A program made the position numbers and the translations under genes. A stretch of 64,000 nucleotides of DNA from Xanthobacter sp. NM-59 (lineage in GTDB: Bacteria > Pseudomonadota > Alphaproteobacteria > Rhizobiales > Xanthobacteraceae): the NCBI RefSeq assembly GCF_021401125.1, contig NZ_JACBFQ010000012.1, positions 62,001-126,000 on the forward strand, given 5' to 3'. Under the pieces are notes generated by a model. That model saw only the letters and a list, made by a program, of their open reading frames with translations. It did no database searches and had not been told where the DNA came from. Below are positions 1-8,906 of this stretch, piece after piece. The stretch's first letter is position 1, and every line of letters starts with the position of its first letter.

Positions 1-334
1 GCTGGTGGCCACCGGCTCCGAGGTGAAGCTGGCTCATGCCGCCGCCGAGCTTCTGGAGGCCGAGGGCGTGCCCACCCGCCTCGTCTCCATGCCCTGCCGC
101 GACCGGTTCGAGGCGCTGTCCGAGGAAGCGCGCGCGGCGCTGGTTCCCGCCATCATCCCCATCGTGACGGTGGAAGCGGGGGTGACGCGCGGCTGGCGGG
201 GGCTCGGCTGCTCCGGCGTCACCGCCATCGGCATCGACCGGTTCGGCGAATCCGCCCCTGAAAAGGACCTCTGGCCCCTGTTCGGCTTCACCGCCGAGAA
301 GGTGGCCGAAGCCGTGCGCCGCGCGGCCGAGTGA
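1..334 (+). CDS. cbbT: Transketolase, C-terminal end (cut by window start)
   Basis: This is the last ~110 residues of a transketolase; the rest lies before the window. The visible part is the C-terminal domain of the thiamine-diphosphate enzyme family, with the LVATGSEV segment, RLVSMPC, VEAGVTRGW and GIDRFGESAP in the usual order. The enzyme moves two-carbon ketol units between sugar phosphates in the cytoplasm. Because aldolase (476-1540) and ribulose-phosphate epimerase (1909-2601) follow on the same strand, I read it as the Calvin-cycle transketolase of a cbb operon, as in Xanthobacter, and not a general pentose-phosphate copy. The family call is certain; the cbb assignment is inferred from gene order. 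Confidence 0.93.
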   Translation, partial: LVATGSEVKLAHAAAELLEAEGVPTRLVSMPCRDRFEALSEEARAALVPAIIPIVTVEAGVTRGWRGLGCSGVTAIGIDRFGESAPEKDLWPLFGFTAEKVAEAVRRAAE

Positions 335-342
335 GCCACATG

Positions 343-366
343 CCCTCTCCCGCCAGCGGGGGAGGG
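343..366. repeat. Short intergenic inverted repeat between cbbT and cbbA
   Basis: The arms at 343-353 and 356-366 pair along 11 positions with one G-T wobble and almost no loop. There is no T-run behind it, so it does not look like a terminator; in a 141-bp gap inside an operon it may stabilise or process the mRNA. The left arm, CCCTCTCCCGC, recurs exactly at 30173-30183 in another intergenic hairpin, so it may belong to a dispersed palindrome family. Confidence 0.5.
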
Positions 367-475
367 ATCGGAAGGGAGCCGCCGCCACCTTCCATCAACG
401 GAGCCCGGGAGCGCGCCGCCCGTGCGGCGGCGGAAGCGACCCGCACAAACGACAGACGAACCAAGGGAGAGGACA

Positions 476-1540
476 ATGGCCCTCGTGTCCATGCGCCAGC
501 TGCTTGACCATGCGGCGGAGCATTCCTACGGCCTTCCGGCCTTCAACGTGAACAACATGGAGCAGGTGAAGGCCATCATGGAGGCGGCCCGCGCCACCTC
601 ATCGCCGGTCATCCTCCAGGGCTCGGCGGGCGCGCGCAAATATGCGGGCGAGCCGTTTTTGCGCCACCTCATCGCCGCCGCGGTGGAAGCCTATCCGGAA
701 ATCCCGGTGGTGATGCACCAGGACCACGGCGCCTCCCCCGCCGTGTGCCTCGCAGCCATCAAGTCCGGCTTCTCCTCGGTGATGATGGACGGCTCCCTGA
801 AGGAAGACGGCAAGACCCCCGCCGATACCGAGTACAACACCGCCGTCACCGCCAAGGTGGTGGAATTCGCCCATGCGGTGGGCGTCTCGGTGGAAGGCGA
901 GCTGGGCTGCCTCGGCTCCCTGGAGACCGGCAAGGGCGAGGCGGAGGACGGCCACGGGGCCGAGGGCACCCTCGACCATTCCAAGCTGCTCACCGATCCG
1001 GACGAGGCCGCCCAGTTCGTGAAGGCCACCCAGTGCGACGCGCTCGCCATCGCCATCGGTACCTCCCACGGCGCCTACAAGTTCACCCGCAAGCCCACCG
1101 GCGACATTCTCGCCATCGAGCGGGTGAAGGCCATCCACCAGCGCATTCCCACCACCCACCTGGTGATGCACGGCTCGTCCTCGGTGCCCCAGGAGCTGCT
1201 GGAAGAGATCCGCACCTATGGCGGCGACATCAAGGAAACCTATGGCGTGCCGGTGGAGGAGATCCAGGAGGGCATCCGCTACGGCGTGCGCAAGGTGAAC
1301 ATCGACACCGACATCCGCCTCGCCATGACCGCCGCCATGCGCCGGGTGGCGGCCAAGAACCCTTCCGAGTTCGATCCGCGCAAGCTGCTCACCGCCGCCA
1401 TGGACGAGGCCAAGAAGGTGTGCATCTCCCGCTTCGAGGCGTTCGGCTCCGCCGGCCAGGCCGAGAAGATCCGCCCCATCGACCTGGATGACATGGCCCG
1501 GCGCTACGCCGCCGGCAGCCTCAGCCAGACGGTGCATTGA
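476..1540 (+). CDS. cbbA: Fructose-bisphosphate aldolase, class II (Calvin cycle)
   Basis: A 354-residue zinc-dependent class II aldolase that condenses dihydroxyacetone phosphate with glyceraldehyde-3-phosphate or erythrose-4-phosphate. Visible signatures are the N-terminal AFNVNN strand (22-27), the HQDHG metal and catalytic site (81-85), GELGCLG (141-147) with the acidic loop behind it, and VKVNIDTD-like phosphate-binding residues near 280. The start at 476 is chosen because [24 protein letters not shown] is the family N-terminus and AGGGAGA-like bases lie just before it; the frame is open upstream only by GC bias. It sits 141 bp behind transketolase and 368 bp before the epimerase, consistent with a cbbT-A-E order. 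Confidence 0.96.
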   Translation: MALVSMRQLLDHAAEHSYGLPAFNVNNMEQVKAIMEAARATSSPVILQGSAGARKYAGEPFLRHLIAAAVEAYPEIPVVMHQDHGASPAVCLAAIKSGFSSVMMDGSLKEDGKTPADTEYNTAVTAKVVEFAHAVGVSVEGELGCLGSLETGKGEAEDGHGAEGTLDHSKLLTDPDEAAQFVKATQCDALAIAIGTSHGAYKFTRKPTGDILAIERVKAIHQRIPTTHLVMHGSSSVPQELLEEIRTYGGDIKETYGVPVEEIQEGIRYGVRKVNIDTDIRLAMTAAMRRVAAKNPSEFDPRKLLTAAMDEAKKVCISRFEAFGSAGQAEKIRPIDLDDMARRYAAGSLSQTVH

Positions 1541-1908
1541 TGCCAAAGGCCCCTGGGCCTGCCCCATGGGTATGCTTCATGGGCCTGCGTCTTCGGCCTT
1601 TGAGGCCCCTCGCGCGGCGCTTGAGCAAGCGCGCTGGCTCCGGTCGAAGACCGGCGTCGAGGGGCTGATGCCTCCCCCCCCCCACGCGGACGCCGACCGC
1701 GTGGGGCCGACAGGTGACCTGCCGTCCCCGGGCAGGACGCGGAGCCGCCGGCGCGCAGCCGCCGCGGCGAAGGGCCGGGGTGCCGGGAGCGACCTCACCC
1801 GGCGCCCCGGCCCCGGCGGGCCACGCACCTGTCATCACCATGACGTGGAGAACCGGCCCAAGGCCGGGTATGAAGAGCATCGATCGAAGACCCCTCAAGG
1901 AGGCTCCC
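1541..1908. other. Long gap inside the cbb operon
   Basis: 368 bp without a supported gene between aldolase and epimerase. It is very GC-rich, has a run of ten or more C near 1675-1685, and shows no T-run hairpin, so transcription may continue into the epimerase. The upstream extension of the epimerase frame into this stretch has no family similarity and reads as GC-driven open frame. Confidence 0.5.
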
Positions 1909-2601
1909 ATGGCCCGCGCGCACCCCATCATCGCCCCGTCCATCCTCTCGGCGGACTTCGCCCGCCTCGGCGCCGAGGTGCAGGCGGTGCTCGACGGTGG
2001 GGCCGAGTGGATCCATTTCGACGTGATGGACAATCACTACGTGCCGAACCTCACCATCGGCCCGCTCGTGCTCCAGTCCCTGCGCAAGACCACCGACGCC
2101 TTCGTCGACGTGCACCTGATGGTGAAGCCGGTGGATGGCATGATCGAGGCCTTCGCAGCCGCCGGCGCCAGCCTCATTTCCTTCCATCCGGAAGCCAGCG
2201 AGCATGTGGACCGCTCGCTCCAGCTCATCCGCTCCAAGGGCGTGAAGGCGGGCCTGGTGCTGAACCCGGCCACCCCCCTCTCGGTGCTCGACTACACGCT
2301 GGACGCGCTCGACCTGGTGCTGGTGATGTCGGTGAACCCCGGCTTCGGCGGGCAGGCCTTCATTCCGAGCGCGCTCGACAAGCTGAAGGCGATCCGCGAG
2401 CGCATCGACGCCTCGGGCCGCGACATCCGCCTGGAGATCGACGGCGGGGTGAAGGTGGACAATATCGGCGCCATCGCGGCGGCCGGCGCCGACACGTTCG
2501 TGGCTGGCAGCGCCATTTTCGGCGCCAAGGACTACGCCGCCACCATCGCCGCCATGAAGGGCGAGATCGCGGCCGCCACCGGCCCCGCCGCGGCCGCCTG
2601 A
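1909..2601 (+). CDS. rpe: Ribulose-phosphate 3-epimerase
   Basis: A 230-residue TIM-barrel epimerase that interconverts ribulose-5-phosphate and xylulose-5-phosphate; in a cbb operon it would be called cbbE and would feed RuBP regeneration. The N-terminus reads [15 protein letters not shown] (7-21), followed by [13 protein letters not shown] (35-47) with metal-binding His and catalytic Asp, HLMV near 70, [10 protein letters not shown] near 145 and EIDGGV near 178 with the second catalytic Asp. The start is fixed by an AAGGAGG ribosome site at 1897-1903 placed six bases before the ATG. A strong terminator follows 25 bp behind the stop, so this is the last gene of the operon. Confidence 0.95.
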   Translation: MARAHPIIAPSILSADFARLGAEVQAVLDGGAEWIHFDVMDNHYVPNLTIGPLVLQSLRKTTDAFVDVHLMVKPVDGMIEAFAAAGASLISFHPEASEHVDRSLQLIRSKGVKAGLVLNPATPLSVLDYTLDALDLVLVMSVNPGFGGQAFIPSALDKLKAIRERIDASGRDIRLEIDGGVKVDNIGAIAAAGADTFVAGSAIFGAKDYAATIAAMKGEIAAATGPAAAA

Positions 2602-2626
2602 GCCGGCCGGCCGCCCCCTGAGAATG

Positions 2627-2657
2627 AAGGCCCGTGAGCCTGGCTCGCGGGCCTTTT
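2627..2657 (+). terminator. Rho-independent terminator of the cbb operon
   Basis: An 11-bp stem (2629-2639 with 2643-2653, one G-T pair) with a CTG loop, followed by TTTT at 2654-2657. It lies directly behind the epimerase stop. Confidence 0.85.
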
Positions 2658-2849
2658 CCATCCGTGGGTTGCGGCGGCGCCGGCGGGACGCCCGCTCGCG
2701 GGAAAGAACATCGAGACCGGACATCTCAAATCGCCCGCGCCATCAGCCGTGACGCCTGCTCAAGGCCGACGCGACCGGGAGCCCGACAGGTCCATTCCAC
2801 GCCTCCGGGGCGCCGACCGGTTCGGCCCCGGGGCCCTCAGATCATGCCG

Positions 2850-3710
2850 TCACAGCGCCGGTTCGAACGCCACCGCGCGGCCGAAGAAGCGGGAGGCGAT
2901 CCGCGACGCGAGGTCCGGTGCGCCGGTGGTGAGGAAGCGGCGGACGCCGGCACCGCGCGTGTCAAGATCCGGGTGCCGGTCAAGATAGGCGCGCAGGCTC
3001 ATGGCCGTCACCTGGGGCTGGGAGAGGATCTGCGTCGTCGCCGGAAGCGCGCGGCGGAACAGGGGCTCCACCAGCGGATAATGGGTGCAGCCGAGGATGC
3101 AGACATCGGGCTCGCGGCCGCCCATGCCCGCGCGCAGGTCGGCCACATAGCCCTCGACCGCGCGGGCCAGCTCCGCCTCGCCGGCATCATCCTCGATCAG
3201 GCGCACCAGGCTCGGGCAGGCCTGCTGCCACACCGCCACATGGGGTGCGCGCTTGTGGATCTCCCCCGCGAACGCTCCGCTGTCCACCGTATGGCGCGTG
3301 GCGAACACGGCCACCGCCACCTTGGCGGCGCCATCCACGCGGGGAAGGGGCGGCTGGTCCGCGATCCAGGGCACTCCGGTCACCTCTTCCACCACCGGCA
3401 CGATGACACCGAGCACCCGCCGCTCGGGATAAAGGCGGGGCAGCCATTCGTGCTGCAAGCGCCGCAGCCCGCGCGCCGCGGCCGTGTTGCAGGCTAGGAT
3501 GACCAGCCCGCAATCCTCGCGGAACAGGCGCTCCACCGCGCGCACGGTGAGGGCGTAGATCTCCTCGGGCGACTTGTCGCCATAGGGCGCGTGGGCGTGG
3601 TCGCCGAGATAGATGAGGTTCCGGTCCGGCAGGGCCGCGTCGAGGGCACGCATGACCGTAAGGCCGCCGCTCCCCGAATCGAAGACACCGATATTCATGG
3701 TGAACTTCAT
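2850..3710 (-). CDS. murI: Glutamate racemase
   Basis: A cytoplasmic, cofactor-independent racemase making D-glutamate for peptidoglycan. At 286 residues it is of normal length. Both catalytic cysteines are present: ACNTAA (Cys74) and GCTHYP (Cys208). The N-terminal GVFDSGSGGLTV (8-19) and APYGDKS (41-47) loops are also typical. The start is taken at MKFTMNIGVF; a second ATG four codons later (3698) is equally possible and neither has a clear ribosome site. The frame is open further upstream, but that part has no family similarity. It stands alone, convergent with the cbb operon. Confidence 0.94.
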   Translation of the reverse strand: MKFTMNIGVFDSGSGGLTVMRALDAALPDRNLIYLGDHAHAPYGDKSPEEIYALTVRAVERLFREDCGLVILACNTAAARGLRRLQHEWLPRLYPERRVLGVIVPVVEEVTGVPWIADQPPLPRVDGAAKVAVAVFATRHTVDSGAFAGEIHKRAPHVAVWQQACPSLVRLIEDDAGEAELARAVEGYVADLRAGMGGREPDVCILGCTHYPLVEPLFRRALPATTQILSQPQVTAMSLRAYLDRHPDLDTRGAGVRRFLTTGAPDLASRIASRFFGRAVAFEPAL

Positions 3711-3876
3711 GCCGCGAAAGATGCGCCGGGGCCAGAGGTTGAAACCATGCCGCGACCAGCTGCTGCGCCGGGGAGATGGACCATGCGGAAGCGACAAGAT
3801 CCGGCGGTCGATGGCGGGAGAGCATGGCACGCCCGCAGCCGGGTGGGCCGTGTGAACCCGACCCGGCGGAACTGCG

Positions 3877-3903
3877 AGGCCCGCGAGCGATACTCGCGGG
3901 CCT
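3877..3903 (-). terminator. Perfect 11-bp hairpin behind the CoA-transferase gene
   Basis: Arms 3877-3887 and 3893-3903 pair perfectly around a CGATA loop, nine bases behind the stop of the acetyl-CoA hydrolase gene. There is no T-run on the minus strand, so it may work with Rho or as a 3-prime end stabiliser. Confidence 0.5.
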
Positions 3904-3911
3904 GCCGGGCA

Positions 3912-5438
3912 TCAGGCGATCTTGCGTTCCGCCTTGGCGTGCATGGAACCGGTCTCGCGGGCCCGCACATGCCAGGACAGGGCTTCCTCGATGACGTGCG
4001 GCGTGTGGCCGCCGCGCGCGGTGGCGCGGGCGAAATAGTCTTCCATCTCGTCGCGGAAGGAGGGGTGCACGCAATTGTCGATGATGACGCGCGCCCGTTC
4101 GCGCGGCGCCAGCTCGCGCAGATCCGCGAGGCCCACCTCGGTGACAAGGATGTCCACATCGTGCTCGGTGTGGTCCACATGGCTCACCATGGGCACCACC
4201 GAGGAGATCGCGCCGCCCTTGGCGATGGACTTGGTGACGAACACCGACAGATAGGCATTGCGCGCGAAGTCGCCCGAGCCGCCAATGCCGTTCATCATAT
4301 GGGTGCCGCCCACATGGGTGGAGTTCACATTGCCATAGATGTCGAACTCGAGCGCCGTGTTGATGCCGATGATGCCGAGGCGGCGGATAATCTCCGGATG
4401 GTTGGAGATTTCCTGCGGCCGCAGGATGAGGCGCGACTTATAGTCGGTGATGTGCGGCATCACCTGGTCGTGCTTGGCTTTCGACAGGGTGATGGACGAG
4501 CCCGAGGCGAAATTCAGCTTGCCGGCGTCGAACAGGTCGAAGGTCGAATCCTGCAGCACCTCGGAATACATGGTGAGGTCATGGAACGGGCTCTCGATGA
4601 AGCCGTGCATGACCGCGTTGGCGATGGTGCCGATGCCGGCCTGGAGCGGCTGCAGGCGCTCGGTGAGCCGGCCCACCTTCACCTCATGGCCCAGGAACTC
4701 CATGAGGTTGGAGGCGATGGCCGCCGTCTCATGGTCGGGCGGCAGCACGTTGGAGGCCGAATCCAGCTTCTCGGTGATGACGATGGCGGCGATCTTCTCC
4801 GGCGGCACCGGAATGAAGGGCAGGCCCACCCGGCTCTCGGGGGTCACCACCGGGATCGGCTCGCGGAACGGGCGGCGGGTGGGAATGTAGATGTCGTGCA
4901 GGCCTTCCAGCTCGGCCGGCTGGGTCAGGTTGATCTCGACGATCACCTTCTCCGCCAGGATGGCGAAGGTGGCCGAATTGCCGACGGACGTGGTGGGCAC
5001 GATGCCACCGGACGCGGTGATGCCCACCGCCTCGATGATCGCGACGTCGATGGGGCCCAGCTGGCGGGTGCGCAGGTGCTCCACCGTCTCCGACAGATGC
5101 TGGTCGACGAACATCACCTCGCCGGCATTGATGGCCTTGCGCAGAGCCGGGTCGGACTGGAACGGGATGCGGCGCGAGAGCAGGTGCGCCTCGGCCATCT
5201 GCTTGTCGAGGTCGTTGCCCAGCGAGGCGCCGGTGATGAGCGTGACCTTGAGGGGCTCGCCCTTGGCGTGCGCCTCCTTCGCCCGGGCGGCGAGCGCCAT
5301 GGGCACCGCCTTGGCCTCACCCGCGCGGGTGAACCCGCTCATGCCCAGGATCATCCCATCCTTGATATGGCTGGCAGCCTCGTCCGCGGACACGATCTTG
5401 TCACGCAGGGAGGCGAGGCGAATGCGGTCTTGAGGCAT
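3912..5438 (-). CDS. Acetyl-CoA hydrolase / succinate-type CoA-transferase
   Basis: A 508-residue enzyme of the acetyl-CoA hydrolase/transferase family (yeast Ach1, bacterial succinyl-CoA:acetate or propionyl-CoA:succinate CoA-transferase, ~500 residues). These enzymes move CoA between short acyl groups through a glutamyl-CoA intermediate. The conserved GIGTIANAV loop is at 268-276, and the Glu of MYSEVLQD (Glu293) falls where the family's catalytic glutamate is found. The start MPQDRIRLASLR is chosen over an upstream ATG (5501) because it matches the family N-terminus. The exact acceptor (acetate, succinate, propionate) cannot be read from sequence. It is a single gene; a link to PHB or acetate turnover is only inference. 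Confidence 0.88.
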   Translation of the reverse strand: MPQDRIRLASLRDKIVSADEAASHIKDGMILGMSGFTRAGEAKAVPMALAARAKEAHAKGEPLKVTLITGASLGNDLDKQMAEAHLLSRRIPFQSDPALRKAINAGEVMFVDQHLSETVEHLRTRQLGPIDVAIIEAVGITASGGIVPTTSVGNSATFAILAEKVIVEINLTQPAELEGLHDIYIPTRRPFREPIPVVTPESRVGLPFIPVPPEKIAAIVITEKLDSASNVLPPDHETAAIASNLMEFLGHEVKVGRLTERLQPLQAGIGTIANAVMHGFIESPFHDLTMYSEVLQDSTFDLFDAGKLNFASGSSITLSKAKHDQVMPHITDYKSRLILRPQEISNHPEIIRRLGIIGINTALEFDIYGNVNSTHVGGTHMMNGIGGSGDFARNAYLSVFVTKSIAKGGAISSVVPMVSHVDHTEHDVDILVTEVGLADLRELAPRERARVIIDNCVHPSFRDEMEDYFARATARGGHTPHVIEEALSWHVRARETGSMHAKAERKIA

Positions 5439-5549
5439 GGTGGCGTTTCCCCCGAGGGTTTCCTCGAACAGTGTTCCCAAAACAGTGTTCCCACCGCGCA
5501 TAGCCAGCGCAATGGCTTCCTCGGAATTCGACTATAGACAATAAGCGCC

Positions 5550-6503
5550 TCATGCGCAGATGCAGATGGGCAGGCCCAAAGTGTCGCGCCCGGGCGGATC
5601 GGGAAAGCGCAAAGCCTTGCCATATGCGACTCTTTTGGCGCTCCAGGCACACGCACACGCATCAATCAGGTCATCGAGCCCCGCTCTCAGTGCAAGGGCG
5701 GTTTGCGCTGAAAGCGCATCCACCGGTATCCCACGGGACGCGAGTAGAGACCGCCGCAGCTCCAGCCCGGGGAGATGGGGCCGATTCTTCACCTTCTTCG
5801 GCAACGGCAGAGGCTGGCCGTCATTCATGGCCCAGAAGGCCACCTCGGGGTGGCACTCGTGCACCTGCTCCACCAGCTCGGAGCGCCCGCGCAGCAGCGC
5901 ATCCACCTCGCCCATCTTCGGGAACAGGTGGAAACATTGCTTCGCCACCGCCCGTGGCGGATCGGATGATGCCAGGGCCGCGGCGCAGGCGGCGCGATAG
6001 CGCGTGCCCTCGTCCTCTCCCGGCTGCAGCCCGGCCATCACGGCGGCGCGCGACGGCACAGAGAAGACCGAGGATTGGCGGCCGCCCAGCAGCGGCCGCA
6101 CCAGGCGCTCGGCCTCCCGCCCGCCGGGCCCCGCCCGCTCCGGAAGGCCAATCGGCATGTCGATGGCGACCACGGGAAAGGGTGGCGACGGGAACAGCTC
6201 CGCGAGGCGCTCCACGCGGCTGATGTGCAAGAGGTCAGCGCCGTTCCAGCGCGCGCAGATCCATCCACCCCGGCAACCATCGATGCCCAGGAACAGCGGC
6301 TCCACCGGCAGCGGGCTCGCGGGCGGTTCGCTCTCGGGCAGTTGGCTGGCGCGCACTTGGCTGGCGCGCACTTGGCTCCCAGGCGCTTGGCTCGTAGCGG
6401 CCTTACCAACGTCGGCCTGGTCGACCACAGCTTGGACCGCCGACGCTCGAACCGCCGCGACTTGGTCTGCCGCAGCTGGGCCCGCAACGCCTTGCCTGCT
6501 CAT
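5550..6503 (-). CDS. DUF429 family protein with repeat-bearing N-terminal extension
   Basis: A 317-residue protein whose residues from about 71 onward match the DUF429 family (predicted RNase H-like fold, function unknown): FLGIDGCRGGW at the start of the domain, VVAIDMPIGLPE near 112, a KQCFHLFPK region and a C-terminal DDLIDACACAWSA. The first ~68 residues are Gln/Ala/Ser-rich and look disordered; they include two exact 15-bp units (6349-6378) coding for the repeated SQVRA segment. If the true start were the GTG at 6305 this extension would be lost; I keep the ATG at 6503. It begins 19 bp behind the extensin-like gene, so the two are probably co-transcribed. Confidence 0.8.
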   Translation of the reverse strand: MSRQGVAGPAAADQVAAVRASAVQAVVDQADVGKAATSQAPGSQVRASQVRASQLPESEPPASPLPVEPLFLGIDGCRGGWICARWNGADLLHISRVERLAELFPSPPFPVVAIDMPIGLPERAGPGGREAERLVRPLLGGRQSSVFSVPSRAAVMAGLQPGEDEGTRYRAACAAALASSDPPRAVAKQCFHLFPKMGEVDALLRGRSELVEQVHECHPEVAFWAMNDGQPLPLPKKVKNRPHLPGLELRRSLLASRGIPVDALSAQTALALRAGLDDLIDACACAWSAKRVAYGKALRFPDPPGRDTLGLPICICA

Positions 6504-6522
6504 GGCGTCGCCGGGCTCCGGT

Positions 6523-7599
6523 TCAGTCCTCGCCGGCCCGGGCCTGCGGAAGGGGGATAGTCGAGGGCTGGGGCATGGGCGCGGAGTAGTATTGGCGCTT
6601 CGGCAGTGATCCGGTCATGTCACCATTGCCGGAGGGCGCATAGGACATGGGCCCGGGCGGGCGCATGCCTTCCGGCCCCACCTGCCAGCCCGGAGGCAGC
6701 TGGTTGCCATTGGGGCGGGGCGCCGGCTGCTGGCGGTGCTGCGCCGGCACGGGGGCGGGCGGCGCCAGTGGCGCGGCGGCGGGCTCCGGCGGCAGCGGCT
6801 GCGGACGTTCGGGAATGGGTTCCGGCGCAGCCAGGGGCGCCGGCTGCTGCATCTCCGGCTGGGGCTGCGGCGGCATGGCGACGGGCATGGGCCGGCCCGC
6901 GGCGGCCATGGCGCCGGCCGGCAGCGGCATGGGCTTGGGCGCGGGCTTGCAGATCATGCGGCCCTTGGCATGGCGCATCAGATCCACATGGATATGGTCG
7001 TAGTGGAAGATGTTGGAGCCGGGCGCGAGTACGGTCGTGAAGCGCTCGCAGGCGCCAGCCTGCACCTGCAGCAGGAAACCGCGCTCCTCGGGCGTGCCCT
7101 TCCAGCCGTTCTTGACGGTGATCCACTGGCCGTCGGCGGTGCGGAAGGCGCCGATATCCAGCGCATTGCCGAAGGCATGCTCAGAAATCTTGCTGTTCGC
7201 CTGCCCGTTCATGTTGCGGCAGGAATAGGAGGACATCTGGCGGATGGCCACCACCGGCTGGCCCAGCCATGCCTCTGCGGCCGGCTCCACCACCGTCTGC
7301 ACCCAGGCATCGAGCTCGCGGATGACCGGGCAGGCGAGCCGGGCGGACGGCTCCACCACCACATTGCCCTCGGCGAAGGCATGGACACGGAAGGGATATT
7401 CCATGCCGCACGCACCATCGCCGTTGATGGCCGACAACGGCTCCATGAAGGCGGAAGGCACTACGCCCTTCTCCGCCAGGCACTGCTCTTCAGCCTCGGT
7501 GCGCCAGGAATCCCGCCCATCATCGCCGAAACGGCAACCGGAGAGCAGAACCGCGCAAACGAGCGGAGCAACGAGATACCAAGGTCCGCCGCGCATCAT
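6523..7599 (-). CDS. Extensin-like C-terminal domain lipoprotein
   Basis: A 358-residue exported protein. The N-terminus has a hydrophobic segment ending in LLSGC, a lipobox with Cys22, so the protein should be anchored in the envelope. Residues ~55-215 carry the extensin-like domain common in Rhizobiales: ACPVIRELDAWV, SSYSCRNMNG, SEHAFGNALDIGAF and FHYDHIHVDLM. The His/Asp of the last two motifs resemble the metal site of D-Ala-D-Ala metallopeptidases, so a peptidoglycan role is plausible but unproven. The remaining ~140 residues are Pro/Ala/Gln-rich and probably unstructured. It lies upstream of the DUF429 gene with 19 bp between. Confidence 0.85.
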   Translation of the reverse strand: MMRGGPWYLVAPLVCAVLLSGCRFGDDGRDSWRTEAEEQCLAEKGVVPSAFMEPLSAINGDGACGMEYPFRVHAFAEGNVVVEPSARLACPVIRELDAWVQTVVEPAAEAWLGQPVVAIRQMSSYSCRNMNGQANSKISEHAFGNALDIGAFRTADGQWITVKNGWKGTPEERGFLLQVQAGACERFTTVLAPGSNIFHYDHIHVDLMRHAKGRMICKPAPKPMPLPAGAMAAAGRPMPVAMPPQPQPEMQQPAPLAAPEPIPERPQPLPPEPAAAPLAPPAPVPAQHRQQPAPRPNGNQLPPGWQVGPEGMRPPGPMSYAPSGNGDMTGSLPKRQYYSAPMPQPSTIPLPQARAGED

Positions 7600-7808
7600 G
7601 GGCGGAACACTGGCGGATGTGGCGTTGCGGAGAAGTTAAAGCGGCAGAGATTTTCACCCTTTCCGAGACCCCCTCCAGGGTCCATCGGCGAAGGTGGGGC
7701 ACAGGCCCGCACCCATCACGCCGCCTGTCCGGAACGGTGGCGGGGAGGCACCCGCGAAGGATGCAGCAGGCCGCCAGGGGGCACCCATTCGGCCCCAGTC
7801 GCGGCGCC

Positions 7809-8132
7809 TCAGCCTTGGACCGACGGCTTGCCGGCGGCAACGGCTGGGATGGCCGGGGCGTCGGTAGTAGCGGAGGGCTGCTCGCCCCCACCCCGCTCGT
7901 CATCCGCGGGAGTAGCGACGCGGGCGTGCTGCGTGGCGCCAGTGGGCGGAAGTTCTTCCATGGCCGATTGCAACTGAAGCGCAAGCTTCTGCAACTCTTC
8001 CGGCATATCTTCCTGGACATAATCGTCGAACAGCTGGCGCAGCTCGCGACCCAGGAGATCCTGTCGCGCGGAGATATCGCGTCGATGAGGAGTGCGCATG
8101 CCGCGGGTCTCTTTCTGGTCCTGCAAGGTCAT
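7809..8132 (-). CDS. NepR-like anti-sigma factor (orphan)
   Basis: A 107-residue protein. Its segment DLLGRELRQLFDDYVQEDMP and the EELQKLALQL that follows fit the NepR pattern (LGxxLRxxYDxVVxExVPDxFxxLL), the family that holds the general-stress sigma factor EcfG inactive until PhyR-P binds it. The rest, a Pro/Ala-rich tail, is low complexity. No ecfG or phyR lies in this window, which is unusual for NepR. An internal ATG at 8099 has a better purine-rich site in front (AGAAAGAG) and would leave the NepR core whole. Family assignment rests on motif reading, not alignment. Confidence 0.55.
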   Translation of the reverse strand: MTLQDQKETRGMRTPHRRDISARQDLLGRELRQLFDDYVQEDMPEELQKLALQLQSAMEELPPTGATQHARVATPADDERGGGEQPSATTDAPAIPAVAAGKPSVQG

Positions 8133-8354
8133 TGGGGAGGAAGCATGGGGGTGGGACCTGCCGACACCACAGGCACGCGCCGCGCCGCGCATCGCAAGCA
8201 CGTCGCCCGGCTGGCCAGCCCTGGTGCCGCTGGCTCCGCCGGCAAACGCGCAACACCCGCGCCGACGGAAGCCCCCGTGTGACACCCTCCCCACCCCGAT
8301 TCAATATGGGAGAACACCGTACCACTCCCCCGCCCGGAGGACTGGCTGGCGGGG

Positions 8355-8702
8355 TCAATCCCGATAGAGCCGGCTGGAGCCATCGCCCACCGCCTGGTCA
8401 TCCTCCATATCCTCGACCGCCACCTCGTGGACCGAGTTGTTGGCCGAGAATTCTGCGGCGACACGCCGCAGCAGGGCCTGCTCCTCATCCCGCACCCGAA
8501 TACGGCGCCGACGCATCACGGCCTGGGGAAAATCGCGTCCGCAATCCTGCGGCGCGAACTCCATCGTGTCGTAGCCGCGATGAACCTCACTCGCCGGCCA
8601 TGCGGCAGGGGGCCTCCCGGCCGCGGATTGCATTGCTTTCATGGCATCCTCCATGCGCGAGCATGTCTGCGTCCGCATGAGCGCGAGCGCATCGCCTTCC
8701 AC
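8355..8702 (-). CDS. Hypothetical protein, Arg-rich
   Basis: I do not recognise this protein (115 residues from a GTG at 8702). It has a basic patch, MRRRRIRVRDEEQALLRRVA, followed by an acidic, charged C-terminus (VEDMEDDQ). No signal peptide or membrane segment is visible. The start is unclear: ATGs at 8678 and 8654 are in frame, and none has a convincing ribosome site. Codon use in the second half looks like its neighbours, which favours a real gene. It lies 222 bp upstream of the NepR-like gene on the same strand. Confidence 0.45.
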   Translation of the reverse strand: MEGDALALMRTQTCSRMEDAMKAMQSAAGRPPAAWPASEVHRGYDTMEFAPQDCGRDFPQAVMRRRRIRVRDEEQALLRRVAAEFSANNSVHEVAVEDMEDDQAVGDGSSRLYRD

Positions 8703-8849
8703 GGCCGGACCACCCCGCCTTTCGCGAGATCAATCCCGCCTTCCGCGTGAACGGCATCCCCCGCGCGCTCAAGCAACCTTGGTAAGCGGGGATATAACGC
8801 GCGATGCCGGGCCCGGTTCCCCGCGCCGCGGGAGGCGAGGACGGTCCCA

Positions 8850-8878
8850 AATGAAAAGGGCGCTCAATGAGCGCCCTT
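8850..8878 (-). terminator. Terminator of the glycine-zipper lipoprotein gene
   Basis: A perfect 10-bp stem, 8856-8865 with 8869-8878, loop of three bases, followed on the minus strand by TTCATTT. It sits 28 bp behind the stop at 8907. Confidence 0.75.
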
Positions 8879-8906
8879 CATTACTCCACTGGCCTTGATG
8901 CCGGCG

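Noticed and set aside
2855-2880. GGTTCGAAC-like bases resembling a tRNA T-arm
   Set aside because: They lie inside the murI coding sequence and no cloverleaf can be built around them.
3591-5537. Long plus-strand open frame antisense to the CoA-transferase gene
   Set aside because: It mirrors the codon structure of the real gene in a GC-rich genome and has a composition rich in His, Asp and Arg typical of antisense frames.
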